Of a DNA stretch of 39,381 nt, positions 16,908 through 26,110 are shown piece by piece. Numbering within the stretch: the stretch's first letter is position 1; every line of letters starts with the position of its first letter. The stretch comes from Azospira sp. I13 (GTDB lineage: Bacteria > Pseudomonadota > Gammaproteobacteria > Burkholderiales > Rhodocyclaceae), in the NCBI RefSeq assembly GCF_003112695.1, contig NZ_BFBP01000013.1:1-39381 (forward strand), read 5' to 3'. The notes beneath the pieces were generated by a model. The model did not search any database, was not told the DNA's origin, and saw only the letters and a list, made by a program, of their open reading frames with translations. A program made the position numbers and the translations under genes.

Positions 16908-18362
16908 CTAAGGCCTAGCCGGGTCGGCAGGCGGAATTTCGCCGCTCGGCAGGCGGATTTCGAAGGTCGTCCAGCCTCCGGCGCAATGCACCGCCACCTC
17001 GCCGCCGTGGGCCCGGGCGATGGAGCGGGTGATGGCCAGGCCCAGGCCGGCGCCTTCCCCCAGATGCTGGCGGGCCGGGTCGGCGCGGTAGAAGCGGTCG
17101 AAGAGGCGCGGCAGGTGCTCCGCGCCAATGGCCGGGCCGGTGTTGGCTACCCGCAGCACGGCGGCGGGGGGTGTTTGGCCCGTTGCTCCCTCCCCTTCCA
17201 GCGCCACCGTCAGGGTGATCTCGCCACCCGCCGGCGTGTGGCGCACGGCGTTGGAGAGCAGGTTGCCCAGGGCCCGGCGCAGCATCAGGCGGTCTCCCCA
17301 TACCGTCGCCGCGCCCCGGGCGGCGAGGCGGATTTCCTTCTCCTCCGCCAGGGCCTCGTAGAACTCCAGCAGGCTGGCGGCCTCCGCCGCCAGGTCCACC
17401 GGCTCCTGGCGGGGAATGATCAGCTCGTTGTCGGCCTTGGCCAGGAAGAGCATGTCGGCAATGCTGCGGGAGAGGCGCTCGAACTCCTCCGCGTTGGAGG
17501 CCAGCACCTCCTGGTATTCCGCCGCCGTGCGGGGGCGGGCCAGGGTCACCTGGGTCTGGGTGAGCAGGTTGCTCACCGGGGTGCGCAGTTCGTGGGCCAG
17601 GTCCGAGGAAAATTCTGAGAGGCGGCGGAAGGAGTCTTCCAGGCGTTCCAGCATGGCGTTGAGGGTGGCCGCCAGGGCCGCCACTTCCGTCGGCAGGGCC
17701 GCCACCGGCAGGCGCCGGTCCAGATGCCGGGCGGTGATGTCCGCCGTGTCCCGACCGATGGCCTGCAAGGGCGCCAGGCCGCGGCGGGCGGCCAGCCAGC
17801 CGAGCAGGCCGCTGGCCAGGGCGGCGAGGCCGACGATGCGCCACAGGGCGGCGCGGAAGTCGTGCATGAAATGTTCGTGGTGACTGAGATCGGCGGAAAC
17901 GGCCACCCGCCAGGCCATGCCGTCCGGCAAGGCGGTGGCGGCGCGGCCGGCGATGCTGCGGAACTGGCGCCCGTCGTCGGCCTGCCAGCGCCGGGGCGGC
18001 GCGCTGCCGCTGGCCGGGGCCGCCTCGTCGCCATCCAGGTCCGCTGGAAAGGCAGCGCCGGGGGTGGCGTAACGCTGTTGGCCTGCGCCGTCCCACACCG
18101 CCAGTGCCAGCCCCTGGTGGCCCACCATGGCTTCGTCCAGGCGGGCCGGCAGACGGGCCAGGTCGGCCTCGTTGCGGCTGTCGGCCAGCACGTGGCGGGC
18201 CAGGGCCAGCTTGCTTTCCAGCAGGGCCATGTCCAGCTCCTCGAAGTGGCGCGCCACCAGCTGGCCCACCACCAGCCCCAGGAGCAGCAGCACGCCGCTG
18301 GAGACGGCAGCGAACAGCAGGGTCAGGCGCCAGGTGAGGGAGCGGCCCCGGCCCTGGCTCAC
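16908..18362 (-). CDS. cusS: Heavy-metal sensor histidine kinase, CusS-like
   Basis: 484 residues. Two membrane segments (about 12-36 and 172-192) enclose a periplasmic sensor; then HAMP (about 193-245), HisKA with His257 (HELRTPVSN), and HATPase ([37 protein letters not shown]). This is the order of the CusS/CopS/IrlS family. The periplasmic loop ends in HHEHFMHD (160-167), a His/Met-rich patch suited to copper or silver. The GTG start at 18362 overlaps the TGA of the response-regulator gene (GTGA), so kinase and regulator are translationally coupled. The divergent operon encodes CusFCBA, which supports Cu(I)/Ag(I) as signal; the exact metal is inferred. Confidence 0.9.
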   Translation of the reverse strand: MSQGRGRSLTWRLTLLFAAVSSGVLLLLGLVVGQLVARHFEELDMALLESKLALARHVLADSRNEADLARLPARLDEAMVGHQGLALAVWDGAGQQRYATPGAAFPADLDGDEAAPASGSAPPRRWQADDGRQFRSIAGRAATALPDGMAWRVAVSADLSHHEHFMHDFRAALWRIVGLAALASGLLGWLAARRGLAPLQAIGRDTADITARHLDRRLPVAALPTEVAALAATLNAMLERLEDSFRRLSEFSSDLAHELRTPVSNLLTQTQVTLARPRTAAEYQEVLASNAEEFERLSRSIADMLFLAKADNELIIPRQEPVDLAAEAASLLEFYEALAEEKEIRLAARGAATVWGDRLMLRRALGNLLSNAVRHTPAGGEITLTVALEGEGATGQTPPAAVLRVANTGPAIGAEHLPRLFDRFYRADPARQHLGEGAGLGLAITRSIARAHGGEVAVHCAGGWTTFEIRLPSGEIPPADPARP

Positions 18363-19036
18363 GGCGCCTCCTCGAGCACGTAGCCCATGCCCCGCACGGT
18401 GCGGATCAGCTTGGGCTCGAAGCCGTCGTCCACCTTGGCCCGCAGGCGGCGCACCGCCACTTCGATGACGTTGGTGTCGCTGTCGAAATTCATGTCCCAG
18501 ACCTGGGAGGCAATGAGGGAGCGGGGCAGCACTTCGCCCTGGCGGCGCAGCAGCAGTTCCAGCAGGGAAAATTCCTTGGCCGTCAGGTCGATCTTCTGGC
18601 CGCCCCGGCTGACCCGGCGGCGCAGCAGGTCCAGCTCCAGGTCGGCGGCCCGCAGCACGTCCGCCTCCTTGGCCTTGCCGCCCCGCCGCAGCAGGGTGCG
18701 GATGCGGGCCAGCAATTCGGAGAAGGCGAAGGGCTTGACCAGGTAATCGTCTGCCCCCAACTCCAGGCCCTTGACCCGGTCGTCCACCGCGTCCCGGGCA
18801 GTGAGGAAGAGCACCGGCAGGTCGCGGCCAGCCCGGCGAATGCCCTGCAATACCTGCCAGCCGTCGATGCCCGGCAGCATCACGTCGAGCACCGCCAGAT
18901 CGTAGGCCTCGCTGAGGGCCAGATGCAGGCCGTCCAGGCCGTTGCGTGCCAGGTCCACGACGAAGCCGGCCTCGGCCAGGCCCTGCTTCAGGTAATCCCC
19001 GGTCTTCGGCTCGTCTTCCACCACCAGGATTTTCAT
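18359..19036 (-). CDS. cusR: OmpR/PhoB-type response regulator, CusR/CopR-like
   Basis: 225 residues from the ATG at 19036 (GGGAAG about 4 bases upstream); longer in-frame starts would add unrelated sequence. Receiver domain with EDE at 7-9, phospho-acceptor Asp51 ([10 protein letters not shown]) and [12 protein letters not shown]; then a winged-helix output domain ([64 protein letters not shown]). The [11 protein letters not shown] recognition-helix region is typical of the heavy-metal group (CusR, CopR, IrlR, CzcR). It probably binds the ATTACA-N4-TGTAAT palindrome in the divergent region and activates the copper operon and its own gene. Confidence 0.92.
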   Translation of the reverse strand: MKILVVEDEPKTGDYLKQGLAEAGFVVDLARNGLDGLHLALSEAYDLAVLDVMLPGIDGWQVLQGIRRAGRDLPVLFLTARDAVDDRVKGLELGADDYLVKPFAFSELLARIRTLLRRGGKAKEADVLRAADLELDLLRRRVSRGGQKIDLTAKEFSLLELLLRRQGEVLPRSLIASQVWDMNFDSDTNVIEVAVRRLRAKVDDGFEPKLIRTVRGMGYVLEEAP

Positions 19037-19096
19037 CGTTCTTCCCTTCGTTCCACGGCCGCCATTGTGCGCCGGCAGGCCCCGCCGGCCTTGAAG

Positions 19097-19112
19097 ATTA
19101 CAGAAATGTAAT
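19097..19112. promoter_or_regulatory. Putative CusR/CopR operator palindrome
   Basis: ATTACA-GAAA-TGTAAT is a perfect 6+6 palindrome with a 4-base centre, in the 172-base region between cusR and cusF. It resembles the TTACA-N4-TGTAA boxes recalled for metal-responsive regulators of this group. Its position, about 100 bases upstream of the cusF start and 60 upstream of cusR, suits control of both directions. No strong -10 was found, as expected for an activator-dependent promoter. Confidence 0.75.
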
Positions 19113-19208
19113 GTTCCGGTCAGCCTGGCGTAGGGCGCCAGCCGCCACACTGGCGACCATTCCGGCTCAATGCCTTCATTTGCCTTCCTTCCTGTTGCGG
19201 AGTCCTTC

Positions 19209-19568
19209 ATGTTCAAGCGCGCCCAGCCTTCCCGCTTTTCTGCCGCCCTGTGTCTCGTTCTTGGTCTGGCGGCTGCGCCGCTGTGGGCAGCCGACCATGC
19301 CCATCACGGCCAGCACGGTGCGGCGCCGGCCAGCCAGTCCGCCGCCTCCGTCCTCAGCGACGGCGTGCTGAAGAAAGCCGACAAGGCCAGCGGCAAGCTC
19401 ACCGTGGCCCACGGCCCCCTGCCCAACGGTATGCCGGCCATGACCATGGCCTTCCCGGTGAAGGAGGCCGCCTGGCTGCGCCAGTTTCAGCCGGGCCAGA
19501 AAATCCGCTTTGCCGTGGACGACGTGGCCGGGGTGATGACCCTGGTGCGTATCGAAGCCGCCAAGTAA
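19209..19568 (+). CDS. cusF: CusF-domain periplasmic copper-binding protein (Trp to Met variant)
   Basis: 119 residues. Signal peptide to about Ala28, then a His-rich stretch (HAHHGQH, 30-36), then a CusF domain ([16 protein letters not shown], then the metal site, then [18 protein letters not shown]). Expected ligands His68, Met78 and Met80 are present in a MPAMTM motif. The position of the Cu-capping tryptophan of E. coli CusF (W44 in WPEMTM) is Met75 here, and the His-to-site spacing is one residue shorter. It would carry Cu(I) or Ag(I) in the periplasm for the efflux pump. GGAG lies 7 bases before the ATG at 19209. First gene of the copper operon. Confidence 0.88.
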   Translation: MFKRAQPSRFSAALCLVLGLAAAPLWAADHAHHGQHGAAPASQSAASVLSDGVLKKADKASGKLTVAHGPLPNGMPAMTMAFPVKEAAWLRQFQPGQKIRFAVDDVAGVMTLVRIEAAK

Positions 19569-19625
19569 GCCTGCCCCCCGCATTTCCACCGCTCCCACTT
19601 TTCTGATTGCCGCGGAGGCGCTGCC

Positions 19626-20936
19626 ATGAATACGCCCCTATTTTTGCGTCCCCTGCACTTGCGGACCCTGTCCCTGTGCCCCCCAGCCTGGGCTGTCCTG
19701 GCCGCTGCCCTGGCTGGTGGTGGCCTGGCCGTTGCGGCGGAGCCGCCGCCCGGGGCCGATGTGGAGAGCCTGCTGGCCCTGGCCCGGGAGAAAAATCCGG
19801 AGGTAGCCGTGCTGCGCTATGAAGCCGAGGCGGCGGCGGAGCGCGTCACCCCCGCCGGCGCCCTGCCCGATCCGCGGCTGCGCACCGAGCTGCGGGACAT
19901 CACCCGCATGGGCGAGCAGAATGCCACCCTGGCGCCCAACCGGGTCGGCAGCACCCGCTATCTGGTGATGCAGGACGTGCCCTGGTTCGGCAAGCGGGAC
20001 CTGAAGCGGGAAGTGGCCGAGCTGGAGGCCGAGGGCGCCAAGGGCCGGGCCTTTGGCGCCTGGCGCGAGGTGGAGGCGAAGATCAAGACGGCCTACGCCC
20101 AGCGCTATTTCCTCGCCGAGAACGAGCGCCTGGCCCGGGAGAACCTGGATCTGCTGGTGCGCCTGGAAAAGGTCGCCCAGGTGCGCTACGCCGGCGGCCT
20201 GGCGCCCCAGCAGGACGTCATCCGCGCCCAGGTGGAACAGACCGGCCTGCGTAACGAGCTGATTGCGGTGGACACGGAACAGCACCACCTGCAGACCCGC
20301 CTCAACGCCCTCCTCGGCCGCCCCGCCATGGCGCCCCTGGCCCTGCCGGAGCGCCTGCGCGCCCTGCCGGCGCCGGCCCGCCTCGACCACGCCGCCCTGG
20401 AAGACCGGGCCCGGGCCCACAACCCCATGCTCAATGCCGAGGGCTCCCGCATCAAGGCAGCGGAGAAAAGCCGGGAGCTGGCCTACAAGAACCGCTACCC
20501 GGATTTCACCTTCGGCGTTTCCCCCATCCAGTACCAGAATGCGGTGAAGGAATGGGAGCTGATGGTGGAACTCAACATTCCCCTGCAGCAGGCCAGTCGC
20601 CGCGCCCAGGAACGGGAAGCGGACGCCATGCTGGCCGCCGCCCGGGCCCGGGGCGAGGCCACCGCCAACCAGATCCTGGCCGAGCTGGCGGAAAACGTCG
20701 CCGGCCTGGAGGCGGCCCGCCGCAGCGAAGGGCTGGCTGCCGAGAGCCTGCTGCCCCAGGCCGAGCTGACCTTCCGCTCCGCCCTGGCCGGCTACGAAAA
20801 CGGCAAGGTGGATTTCGCCACCCTGCTCGATGCCCAGCGGCAGATCCGCCAGGCCCGCCTCAACCAGATTCGCGCCCGGGCCGAAGGCCAGGTCCGCCTT
20901 GCCGAAATCGAAAAAATCCTCGGAGAAGCCCCATGA
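19626..20936 (+). CDS. cusC: Outer-membrane efflux channel of the copper pump, CusC/TolC-like
   Basis: 436 residues. An N-terminal export signal (cleavage probably after AVAA, about residue 38) is followed by two outer-membrane-efflux repeats rich in long helices: LALAREKNPEVAVLRYEAEAAA at the start and the matching second repeat LEDRARAHNPMLNAEGSRIKAAEKS. YAGGLAPQQDVIRAQVEQT and YENGKVDFATLLDAQRQIRQA are typical of the metal-efflux TolC group. No lipobox cysteine was seen, so it is probably not lipid-anchored as E. coli CusC is. It should form the trimeric outer-membrane duct of the CusCBA complex. GGAGG lies upstream of the ATG at 19626. Its TGA overlaps the cusB ATG (ATGA). Confidence 0.9.
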   Translation: MNTPLFLRPLHLRTLSLCPPAWAVLAAALAGGGLAVAAEPPPGADVESLLALAREKNPEVAVLRYEAEAAAERVTPAGALPDPRLRTELRDITRMGEQNATLAPNRVGSTRYLVMQDVPWFGKRDLKREVAELEAEGAKGRAFGAWREVEAKIKTAYAQRYFLAENERLARENLDLLVRLEKVAQVRYAGGLAPQQDVIRAQVEQTGLRNELIAVDTEQHHLQTRLNALLGRPAMAPLALPERLRALPAPARLDHAALEDRARAHNPMLNAEGSRIKAAEKSRELAYKNRYPDFTFGVSPIQYQNAVKEWELMVELNIPLQQASRRAQEREADAMLAAARARGEATANQILAELAENVAGLEAARRSEGLAAESLLPQAELTFRSALAGYENGKVDFATLLDAQRQIRQARLNQIRARAEGQVRLAEIEKILGEAP

Positions 20937-22534
20937 GTTCCCGTCCGTCCGCCGCCCGGCTGCTGCCCGTCATTGCAGTCGCGGCCATCGCCGCCGGCGC
21001 CGGCTACTGGGCCGGCCAGCGCACCCCGGGCGCTCCCGCCGGCAGTGCCACGCCGGCACCTGCCGGCCAGGCCCGCCAGGTGCTCTATTACCGCAACCCC
21101 ATGGGCCTGCCCGACACATCCCCAGTACCGAAGAAGGACCCCATGGGCATGGACTACATCCCCGTCTATGCCGGGGAGGAGCCGGCCGCGGAGGGCGCCG
21201 CCGGCAGCCTGCGCATCTCCCCCGAGAAGGTGCAGAAGCTGGGGGTGCGCAGCGAGGCCGCCCGCCTGGAAAACCTGGGCGGCACGGTGCGGGCCGCCGG
21301 CCGCATCGAGGCCAACGAAGGCCGCAGCTATGCCATCGCCCCCAAGTTCGAGGGCTATGTGGAACGACTGCACGTGAATGCCACCGGCCAGGCCGTGGCC
21401 AAGGGCCAGCCCCTGTTCGAGGTGTACAGCCCGGAGCTGGTCTCGGCCCAGCGGGAATACGCCATCGCCGCCCAGGGGGTGGATGCCTTGAAGAGCGCCG
21501 GCGGCGAAGCCCAGGCCGGTATGCAGCAGCTGGCCGAGGCCAGCCTGGCCCGCCTGCGCAACTGGGATGTGCCGGAAGCCCAGGTCAAGGCTCTGGCCAA
21601 GTCCGGCGCCGCCCGCCGCAGCCTCACCTTCCATTCCCCGGTGAGCGGCGTGGTGACCGAGAAGAAGGCGGTGCAGGGTATGCGCTTTGGCCCGGGCGAA
21701 GCCCTTTACCAGATCGCCGATCTCTCCTCCGTCTGGGTCATGGCCGACGTCTTCGAGCAGGACATCCGCCGGGTGAAAGTCGGCAGCCCGGCCCAGGTGA
21801 CGGTGGATGCCTACCCGGAAGAACCATTCACCGGCAAGGTGGCTTACGTCTACCCCACCCTGCGGCCCGAAACCCGCAGCGTGCAGGTGCGCATCGAGCT
21901 GGCCAACCCCAGGCTGCTGCTCAAGCCCGGCATGTTCGCCCAGGTGACCCTCGAGGAGCCTCATGGGGCGGGCGCCGTGGTCACCGTGCCCAATTCTGCC
22001 GTCATCGACAGCGGCCGCCGCCGCATTGTCCTGGTGCAGATTGGCGAGGGCCGCTTCGAGCCCCGGGAAGTGCAGCTGGGCCGCCGTAGCGACGAGCGGG
22101 TGCAGGTCCTGGCAGGGGTCAAGGAAGGCGAGCCGGTCGTGGTGGCCGCCAACTTCCTCATCGACGCCGAGAGCAACCTCAAGGCCGCCCTGGGCGCCAT
22201 GACGGCGGCCGATGCCGGCAGCGCCGCCCGCCCGGGCAGCAAAGCCGCGGCCGGCGTGGGCCACCAGGCCGACGGCAAGGTGGAAGAGGTGGATGCCCAG
22301 TCCGGCAGCGTCAGCATCAGCCACGGCCCGGTGGCCAGTCTCAAGTGGCCCGCCATGACCATGGAGTTCAAGGCGGCCAACAGCGCCCTGCTGCAACAGC
22401 TGAAGCCCGGGGTCGTGGTGCGCTTCGAATTCGTCGAACGGGGCCAGGGGGAATGGGTCATCACCGCCGTCACGCCACAGGCAACGTCCCCGGCTGCCGC
22501 CGTGGCCGACCATAGCGCCCACGGCAAGCACTAG
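20933..22534 (+). CDS. cusB: Periplasmic adaptor CusB with C-terminal CusF domain fusion
   Basis: 533 residues. Signal anchor about 8-27; heavy-metal-binding segment 51-79 (YYRNPMG, KDPMGMDYIPVY); barrel-sandwich hybrid and alpha hairpin about 130-240; beta-barrel and membrane-proximal domains to about 420. An Ala/Gly linker leads to a complete CusF domain (about 445-515) with His464, Trp472, Met475 and Met477, spaced as His36/Trp44/Met47/Met49 in E. coli CusF. The tail ends in HSAHGKH. CusB joins the inner-membrane pump to the outer-membrane channel and accepts Cu(I)/Ag(I) from CusF; the fused domain would put a chaperone permanently at the pump. Starts at an ATG overlapping the cusC stop, with GGAG upstream. 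Intact. Confidence 0.93.
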   Translation: MSSRPSAARLLPVIAVAAIAAGAGYWAGQRTPGAPAGSATPAPAGQARQVLYYRNPMGLPDTSPVPKKDPMGMDYIPVYAGEEPAAEGAAGSLRISPEKVQKLGVRSEAARLENLGGTVRAAGRIEANEGRSYAIAPKFEGYVERLHVNATGQAVAKGQPLFEVYSPELVSAQREYAIAAQGVDALKSAGGEAQAGMQQLAEASLARLRNWDVPEAQVKALAKSGAARRSLTFHSPVSGVVTEKKAVQGMRFGPGEALYQIADLSSVWVMADVFEQDIRRVKVGSPAQVTVDAYPEEPFTGKVAYVYPTLRPETRSVQVRIELANPRLLLKPGMFAQVTLEEPHGAGAVVTVPNSAVIDSGRRRIVLVQIGEGRFEPREVQLGRRSDERVQVLAGVKEGEPVVVAANFLIDAESNLKAALGAMTAADAGSAARPGSKAAAGVGHQADGKVEEVDAQSGSVSISHGPVASLKWPAMTMEFKAANSALLQQLKPGVVVRFEFVERGQGEWVITAVTPQATSPAAAVADHSAHGKH

Positions 22535-22549
22535 GCGCGGGGAGACGAC

Positions 22550-25500
22550 ATGCTGGGCAAGCTCATCGACTGGTCGGGCCGCAACCGTTTCCTGGTGCTG
22601 CTGGCCACCCTCTTCCTGATCATCGGCGGCATCGTCGCGGTGGTGAAGACGCCCCTGGACGCCCTGCCGGACCTCTCCGACGTGCAGGTCATCGTCTACA
22701 CCGAGGCCCCGGGGCAGGCGCCCCAGGTGGTGGAGGACCAGGTCACCTACCCGCTGACCACGGCCATGCTGTCGGTGCCGAAATCCAAGGTGGTGCGGGG
22801 CTTCTCTTTCTTCGGCGCCTCCTTCGTCTATGTGATTTTCGAGGACGGCACCGACATCTACTGGGCCCGCTCCCGGGTGCTGGAATACCTCAACGCCGCC
22901 GCCGGCCGCATGCCCGCCGGGGTGACGCCCCAGCTGGGGCCTGACGCCACCGGCGTGGGCTGGGTGTACCAGTACGCCGTGCTGGCCAAGGACAAGACCC
23001 TGGCCGAACTGCGCACCCTGCAGGACTGGTACCTGCGCTACCAGCTGACCAAGGCCCACGGCGTCGCCGAGGTGGCCTCCATCGGCGGCTTCGTGCAGAC
23101 CTATCAGGTGACGGTGGACCCGGTGAAGCTGCGGGCCTACGGCATCCCCCTGAGCAAGGTCTCCCAGGCGGTGCGGGATTCCAACCGGGACGTGGGCGGC
23201 CGGGTGGTGGAAATGGCCGAGACCGAATACATGGTGCGGGGCCGGGGCTACCTGCGGGGCGCCGCCGACATCGAGAACCTGGTGGTGAAGGCCGACAAGG
23301 GCACGCCGGTGCTGATCCGTGACGTGGCGCGGGTGGAGCTGGTGCCCGACGAGCGCCGGGGCGTCGCCGAACTCAACGGCGAGGGAGAGGTGGTCTCCGG
23401 CATCGCCATGGCCCGCTACGGCCAGAATGCCCTGGAGGTGATCCACAACCTCAAGGAGAAAATCGCCGAAGTCTCTTCCGGCCTGCCCGAAGGGGTGAGC
23501 ATCGAAGCGGTGTACGACCGTTCGGACCTCATTCACCGCGCCATCGACACCTTGAAGCGTACCCTGGCGGAGGAAAGCCTGATCGTCGCCCTGGTCTGCG
23601 TCGTCTTCCTCATGCACGTGCGCAGCGCCCTGGTGGCCATCGTCATGCTGCCGGTGGGGGTGCTGATGGCTTTCATCGCCATGCGCCTCCTGGGCATGAA
23701 CTCCAACCTGATGAGCCTGGGGGGCATCGCCATTGCCATCGGCGCCATGGTGGATGCGGCCATCGTCATGATCGAAAACGCCCACAAGCATCTGGAACGC
23801 CTGGGCGAAGGCGCCAGCCTCGGCGAACGCAGCGAGGCCATGCTGGCCGCCTGCCGCGAGGTGGGGCCGGCCCTGTTCTTCTCCCTGCTCATCATCACCG
23901 TCTCCTTCCTCCCGGTGTTCACCCTGGAGGCCCAGGAGGGGCGCCTGTTCTCGCCCCTGGCCTACACCAAGACCTTCGCCATGGCCGGCGCCGCCCTGCT
24001 CTCGGTGACCCTGGTGCCGGTGCTGATGCTGCTCTTCATCCGCGGCCGCATCCTGCCGGAGGCCCAGAACCCGGTGAACCGCTTCCTCATCCGCATTTAT
24101 CGGCCGGTCATCGCCGGGGTCATGGGCTGGAAGAAGGCCACCATCGGCGCCGCCCTGCTGACCCTGCTGGTCTCCCTCTACCCGGCCAGCCGCCTGGGGT
24201 CGGAATTCATGCCCACCTTGAACGAGGGCACCCTCTTCTACATGCCCGCCTCCCTGCCCGGCATGTCCATCACCAAGGCAGCGGAGCTGCTGCAGACCCA
24301 GAACAAGATCATCAAGAGTTTCCCCGAAGTAGCCTCGGTGTACGGCAAGGCCGGCCGCGCCAACACCGCCACCGATCCGGCACCCACCGAGATGTTCGAG
24401 ACGGTCATCAACCTCAAGCCCGAGTCGGAATGGCGCGACGGCATGAACATCGACAAGCTCATCGCCGAACTGGACCAGGCCCTGCAGTTCCCCGGCATTT
24501 CCAATGCCTGGACCATGCCCATCAAGGCCCGCATCGACATGCTGTCCACCGGCATCCGCACCCCCATCGGCATCAAGGTCTTCGGCAAGGACCTGAACGA
24601 GATGGAAAAGCTGGCCCGGGAGATCGAGGCGGTGGTGAAGAGCGTGCCCGGCACCACCTCGGCCTTCGCCGAACGCATTACCGGCGGCTACTACCTCAAC
24701 ATCGAGCCCCGGCGCGAGCAGCTGGCCCGCTACGGCCTCTCGGTGGGCGAGTTGCAGGAGGTCATCGGCACCGCCCTGGGGGGCGAGGCGGTGACTACCA
24801 CGGTGGAAGGGCGGGAGCGCTTCAACGTCACGGTGCGCTACCCCCGGGAACTGCGCAGCGACCCCCAGCAGATCGCCCGGGAAGTGCTGGTGCCGACGCC
24901 GGAGGGCGCCATGGTGCCCCTGGGCCAGCTGGCCCGGGTGGAGATCGCCCAGGGCGCCCCGGGCATCCGCACCGAGAACGCCCTGCTCTCCGCCTACATT
25001 TTCGTGGACATCCGGGAGCGGGACATCGGCAGCTATGTGGCCGAGGCCCGCCAGGCGGTGAACGAGAAAGTGAAATTTCCCCCCGGCTACTACGCCACCT
25101 GGAGCGGCCAGTTCGAATCCATGGAGCGGGCCGTGGCCAAGATGAAGCTGGTGGTGCCCTTCACCCTGCTGATCATTTTCCTGCTGCTCTACCTCAACTT
25201 CCGCCGCCTTACCGAGACCCTCATCGTCATGCTCTCGGTGCCCTTCGCCCTGGTGGGCGGGGTGTGGCTGATGTGGCTGCTGGGCTACCACCTGTCGGTG
25301 GCGGTGGCCGTGGGCTTCATCGCCCTGGCCGGGGTGGCGGCGGAAACCGGGGTGGTCATGCTGATCTACCTGGACCATGCCTGGGAAGCCCTGAAAACCC
25401 AACGCCAGAGCGAAGGCCGTACGCCGAGCGTGGCCGACCTCTACGCCGCCATCATGGAAGGGGCGGTGGAACGGGTGCGGCCGAAGATGATGACCGTGGT

Positions 25501-25681
25501 GGCCATCATGGCCGGCCTGCTGCCCATCCTGTGGAGCCAGGGCGCCGGTTCGGAAGTGATGAGCCGCATCGCGGCGCCCATGGTGGGGGGCATGATCTCC
25601 TCCACCGTCCTCACTCTGGCGGTGATCCCCGCCCTCTACGCCCTGGTCAAGGAATGGCGCCTGGCCCGGGGCCTCGAATGA
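22550..25681 (+). CDS. cusA: Heavy-metal RND efflux pump CusA (Cu(I)/Ag(I))
   Basis: 1043 residues, full length. Typical HME-RND start (MLGKLIDWSGRNRFLVLL) and DALPDLSDVQVIVYTEAPGQ; AMVDAAIVMIENAHKHLE in TM4 carries the proton-relay acids; PKMMTVVAIMAGLLPILWS near the end. The three methionines that bind Cu(I)/Ag(I) in E. coli CusA (573, 623, 672) are present as Met565 (YMPAS), Met615 (EMFET) and Met664 (DMLST), with identical spacing of 50 and 49, so a monovalent-metal pump is well supported over a divalent CzcA. Proton-driven, trimeric, in the inner membrane. It starts 15 bases after cusB with a GGGGAGA ribosome-binding site, and a cytochrome c gene follows 20 bases later. Confidence 0.96.
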   Translation: MLGKLIDWSGRNRFLVLLATLFLIIGGIVAVVKTPLDALPDLSDVQVIVYTEAPGQAPQVVEDQVTYPLTTAMLSVPKSKVVRGFSFFGASFVYVIFEDGTDIYWARSRVLEYLNAAAGRMPAGVTPQLGPDATGVGWVYQYAVLAKDKTLAELRTLQDWYLRYQLTKAHGVAEVASIGGFVQTYQVTVDPVKLRAYGIPLSKVSQAVRDSNRDVGGRVVEMAETEYMVRGRGYLRGAADIENLVVKADKGTPVLIRDVARVELVPDERRGVAELNGEGEVVSGIAMARYGQNALEVIHNLKEKIAEVSSGLPEGVSIEAVYDRSDLIHRAIDTLKRTLAEESLIVALVCVVFLMHVRSALVAIVMLPVGVLMAFIAMRLLGMNSNLMSLGGIAIAIGAMVDAAIVMIENAHKHLERLGEGASLGERSEAMLAACREVGPALFFSLLIITVSFLPVFTLEAQEGRLFSPLAYTKTFAMAGAALLSVTLVPVLMLLFIRGRILPEAQNPVNRFLIRIYRPVIAGVMGWKKATIGAALLTLLVSLYPASRLGSEFMPTLNEGTLFYMPASLPGMSITKAAELLQTQNKIIKSFPEVASVYGKAGRANTATDPAPTEMFETVINLKPESEWRDGMNIDKLIAELDQALQFPGISNAWTMPIKARIDMLSTGIRTPIGIKVFGKDLNEMEKLAREIEAVVKSVPGTTSAFAERITGGYYLNIEPRREQLARYGLSVGELQEVIGTALGGEAVTTTVEGRERFNVTVRYPRELRSDPQQIAREVLVPTPEGAMVPLGQLARVEIAQGAPGIRTENALLSAYIFVDIRERDIGSYVAEARQAVNEKVKFPPGYYATWSGQFESMERAVAKMKLVVPFTLLIIFLLLYLNFRRLTETLIVMLSVPFALVGGVWLMWLLGYHLSVAVAVGFIALAGVAAETGVVMLIYLDHAWEALKTQRQSEGRTPSVADLYAAIMEGAVERVRPKMMTVVAIMAGLLPILWSQGAGSEVMSRIAAPMVGGMISSTVLTLAVIPALYALVKEWRLARGLE

Positions 25682-25701
25682 TTCCCCTGAAGGAGTGTTG
25701 C

Positions 25702-26094
25702 ATGTTCAAGCCTTACCTCATCCTGGCCGCCCTGCTCAGCCTGGGCAGCGCCGCCGTCCAGGCCCAGGGCTGGGAGATTCCCAAGCCCACCCCGGGCCTG
25801 ATGCCCAACGCCGCCCAGGGCAAGGCCCTCTTCGCCAGGAACTGCGCCAGCTGCCACGGCGCCGACCTGCAAGGGGTGGATCAGGGGGAGAAGAAAGGCC
25901 CGCCCCTGCTGCACAAGATCTACGAGCCGGCCCACCACGGCGACGTGGCCTTCCAGCTGGCGGTGCGCCACGGCGTGCGCGCCCACCACTGGCCCTACGG
26001 CAACATGGCGCCGGTGCCGGGCCTGAGCCCGGACGAGGTGGCCCATATCACCGCCTACGTGCGGGCCGAGCAGCGCAAGGTGGGCATCCAGTAA
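25702..26094 (+). CDS. Mono-haem cytochrome c at the end of the copper operon
   Basis: 130 residues. Signal peptide to about Ala21; one haem site CASCH (Cys48, Cys51, His52) followed by GADLQG, and Met102 (NMAPV) as probable sixth ligand; C-terminal helix SPDEVAHITAYVRAEQRKVG. Class I cytochrome c of the cytochrome_CBB3/c6-like type, periplasmic. AAGGAG lies about 6 bases before the ATG at 25702, and the gene begins 20 bases after cusA, so it is almost certainly in the cus operon. A cytochrome is not a standard part of CusCFBA; it may help hold or oxidise copper or act as electron carrier under copper stress, which is speculative. Several histidines (AHHG, RAHHW) are noted. Convergent with the next gene, 16 bases away. 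Confidence 0.9.
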   Translation: MFKPYLILAALLSLGSAAVQAQGWEIPKPTPGLMPNAAQGKALFARNCASCHGADLQGVDQGEKKGPPLLHKIYEPAHHGDVAFQLAVRHGVRAHHWPYGNMAPVPGLSPDEVAHITAYVRAEQRKVGIQ

Positions 26095-26110
26095 GGCTCT
26101 GGGGCGGCCG

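Noticed and set aside
20792-25402. A 1536-codon open frame on the minus strand opposite cusB/cusA
   Set aside because: It is the antisense shadow of GC-rich genes whose third positions are mostly G/C and so rarely create stops on the other strand. Its translation is Gly/His/Gln-rich without domains, while the plus-strand CusB and CusA are unmistakable.
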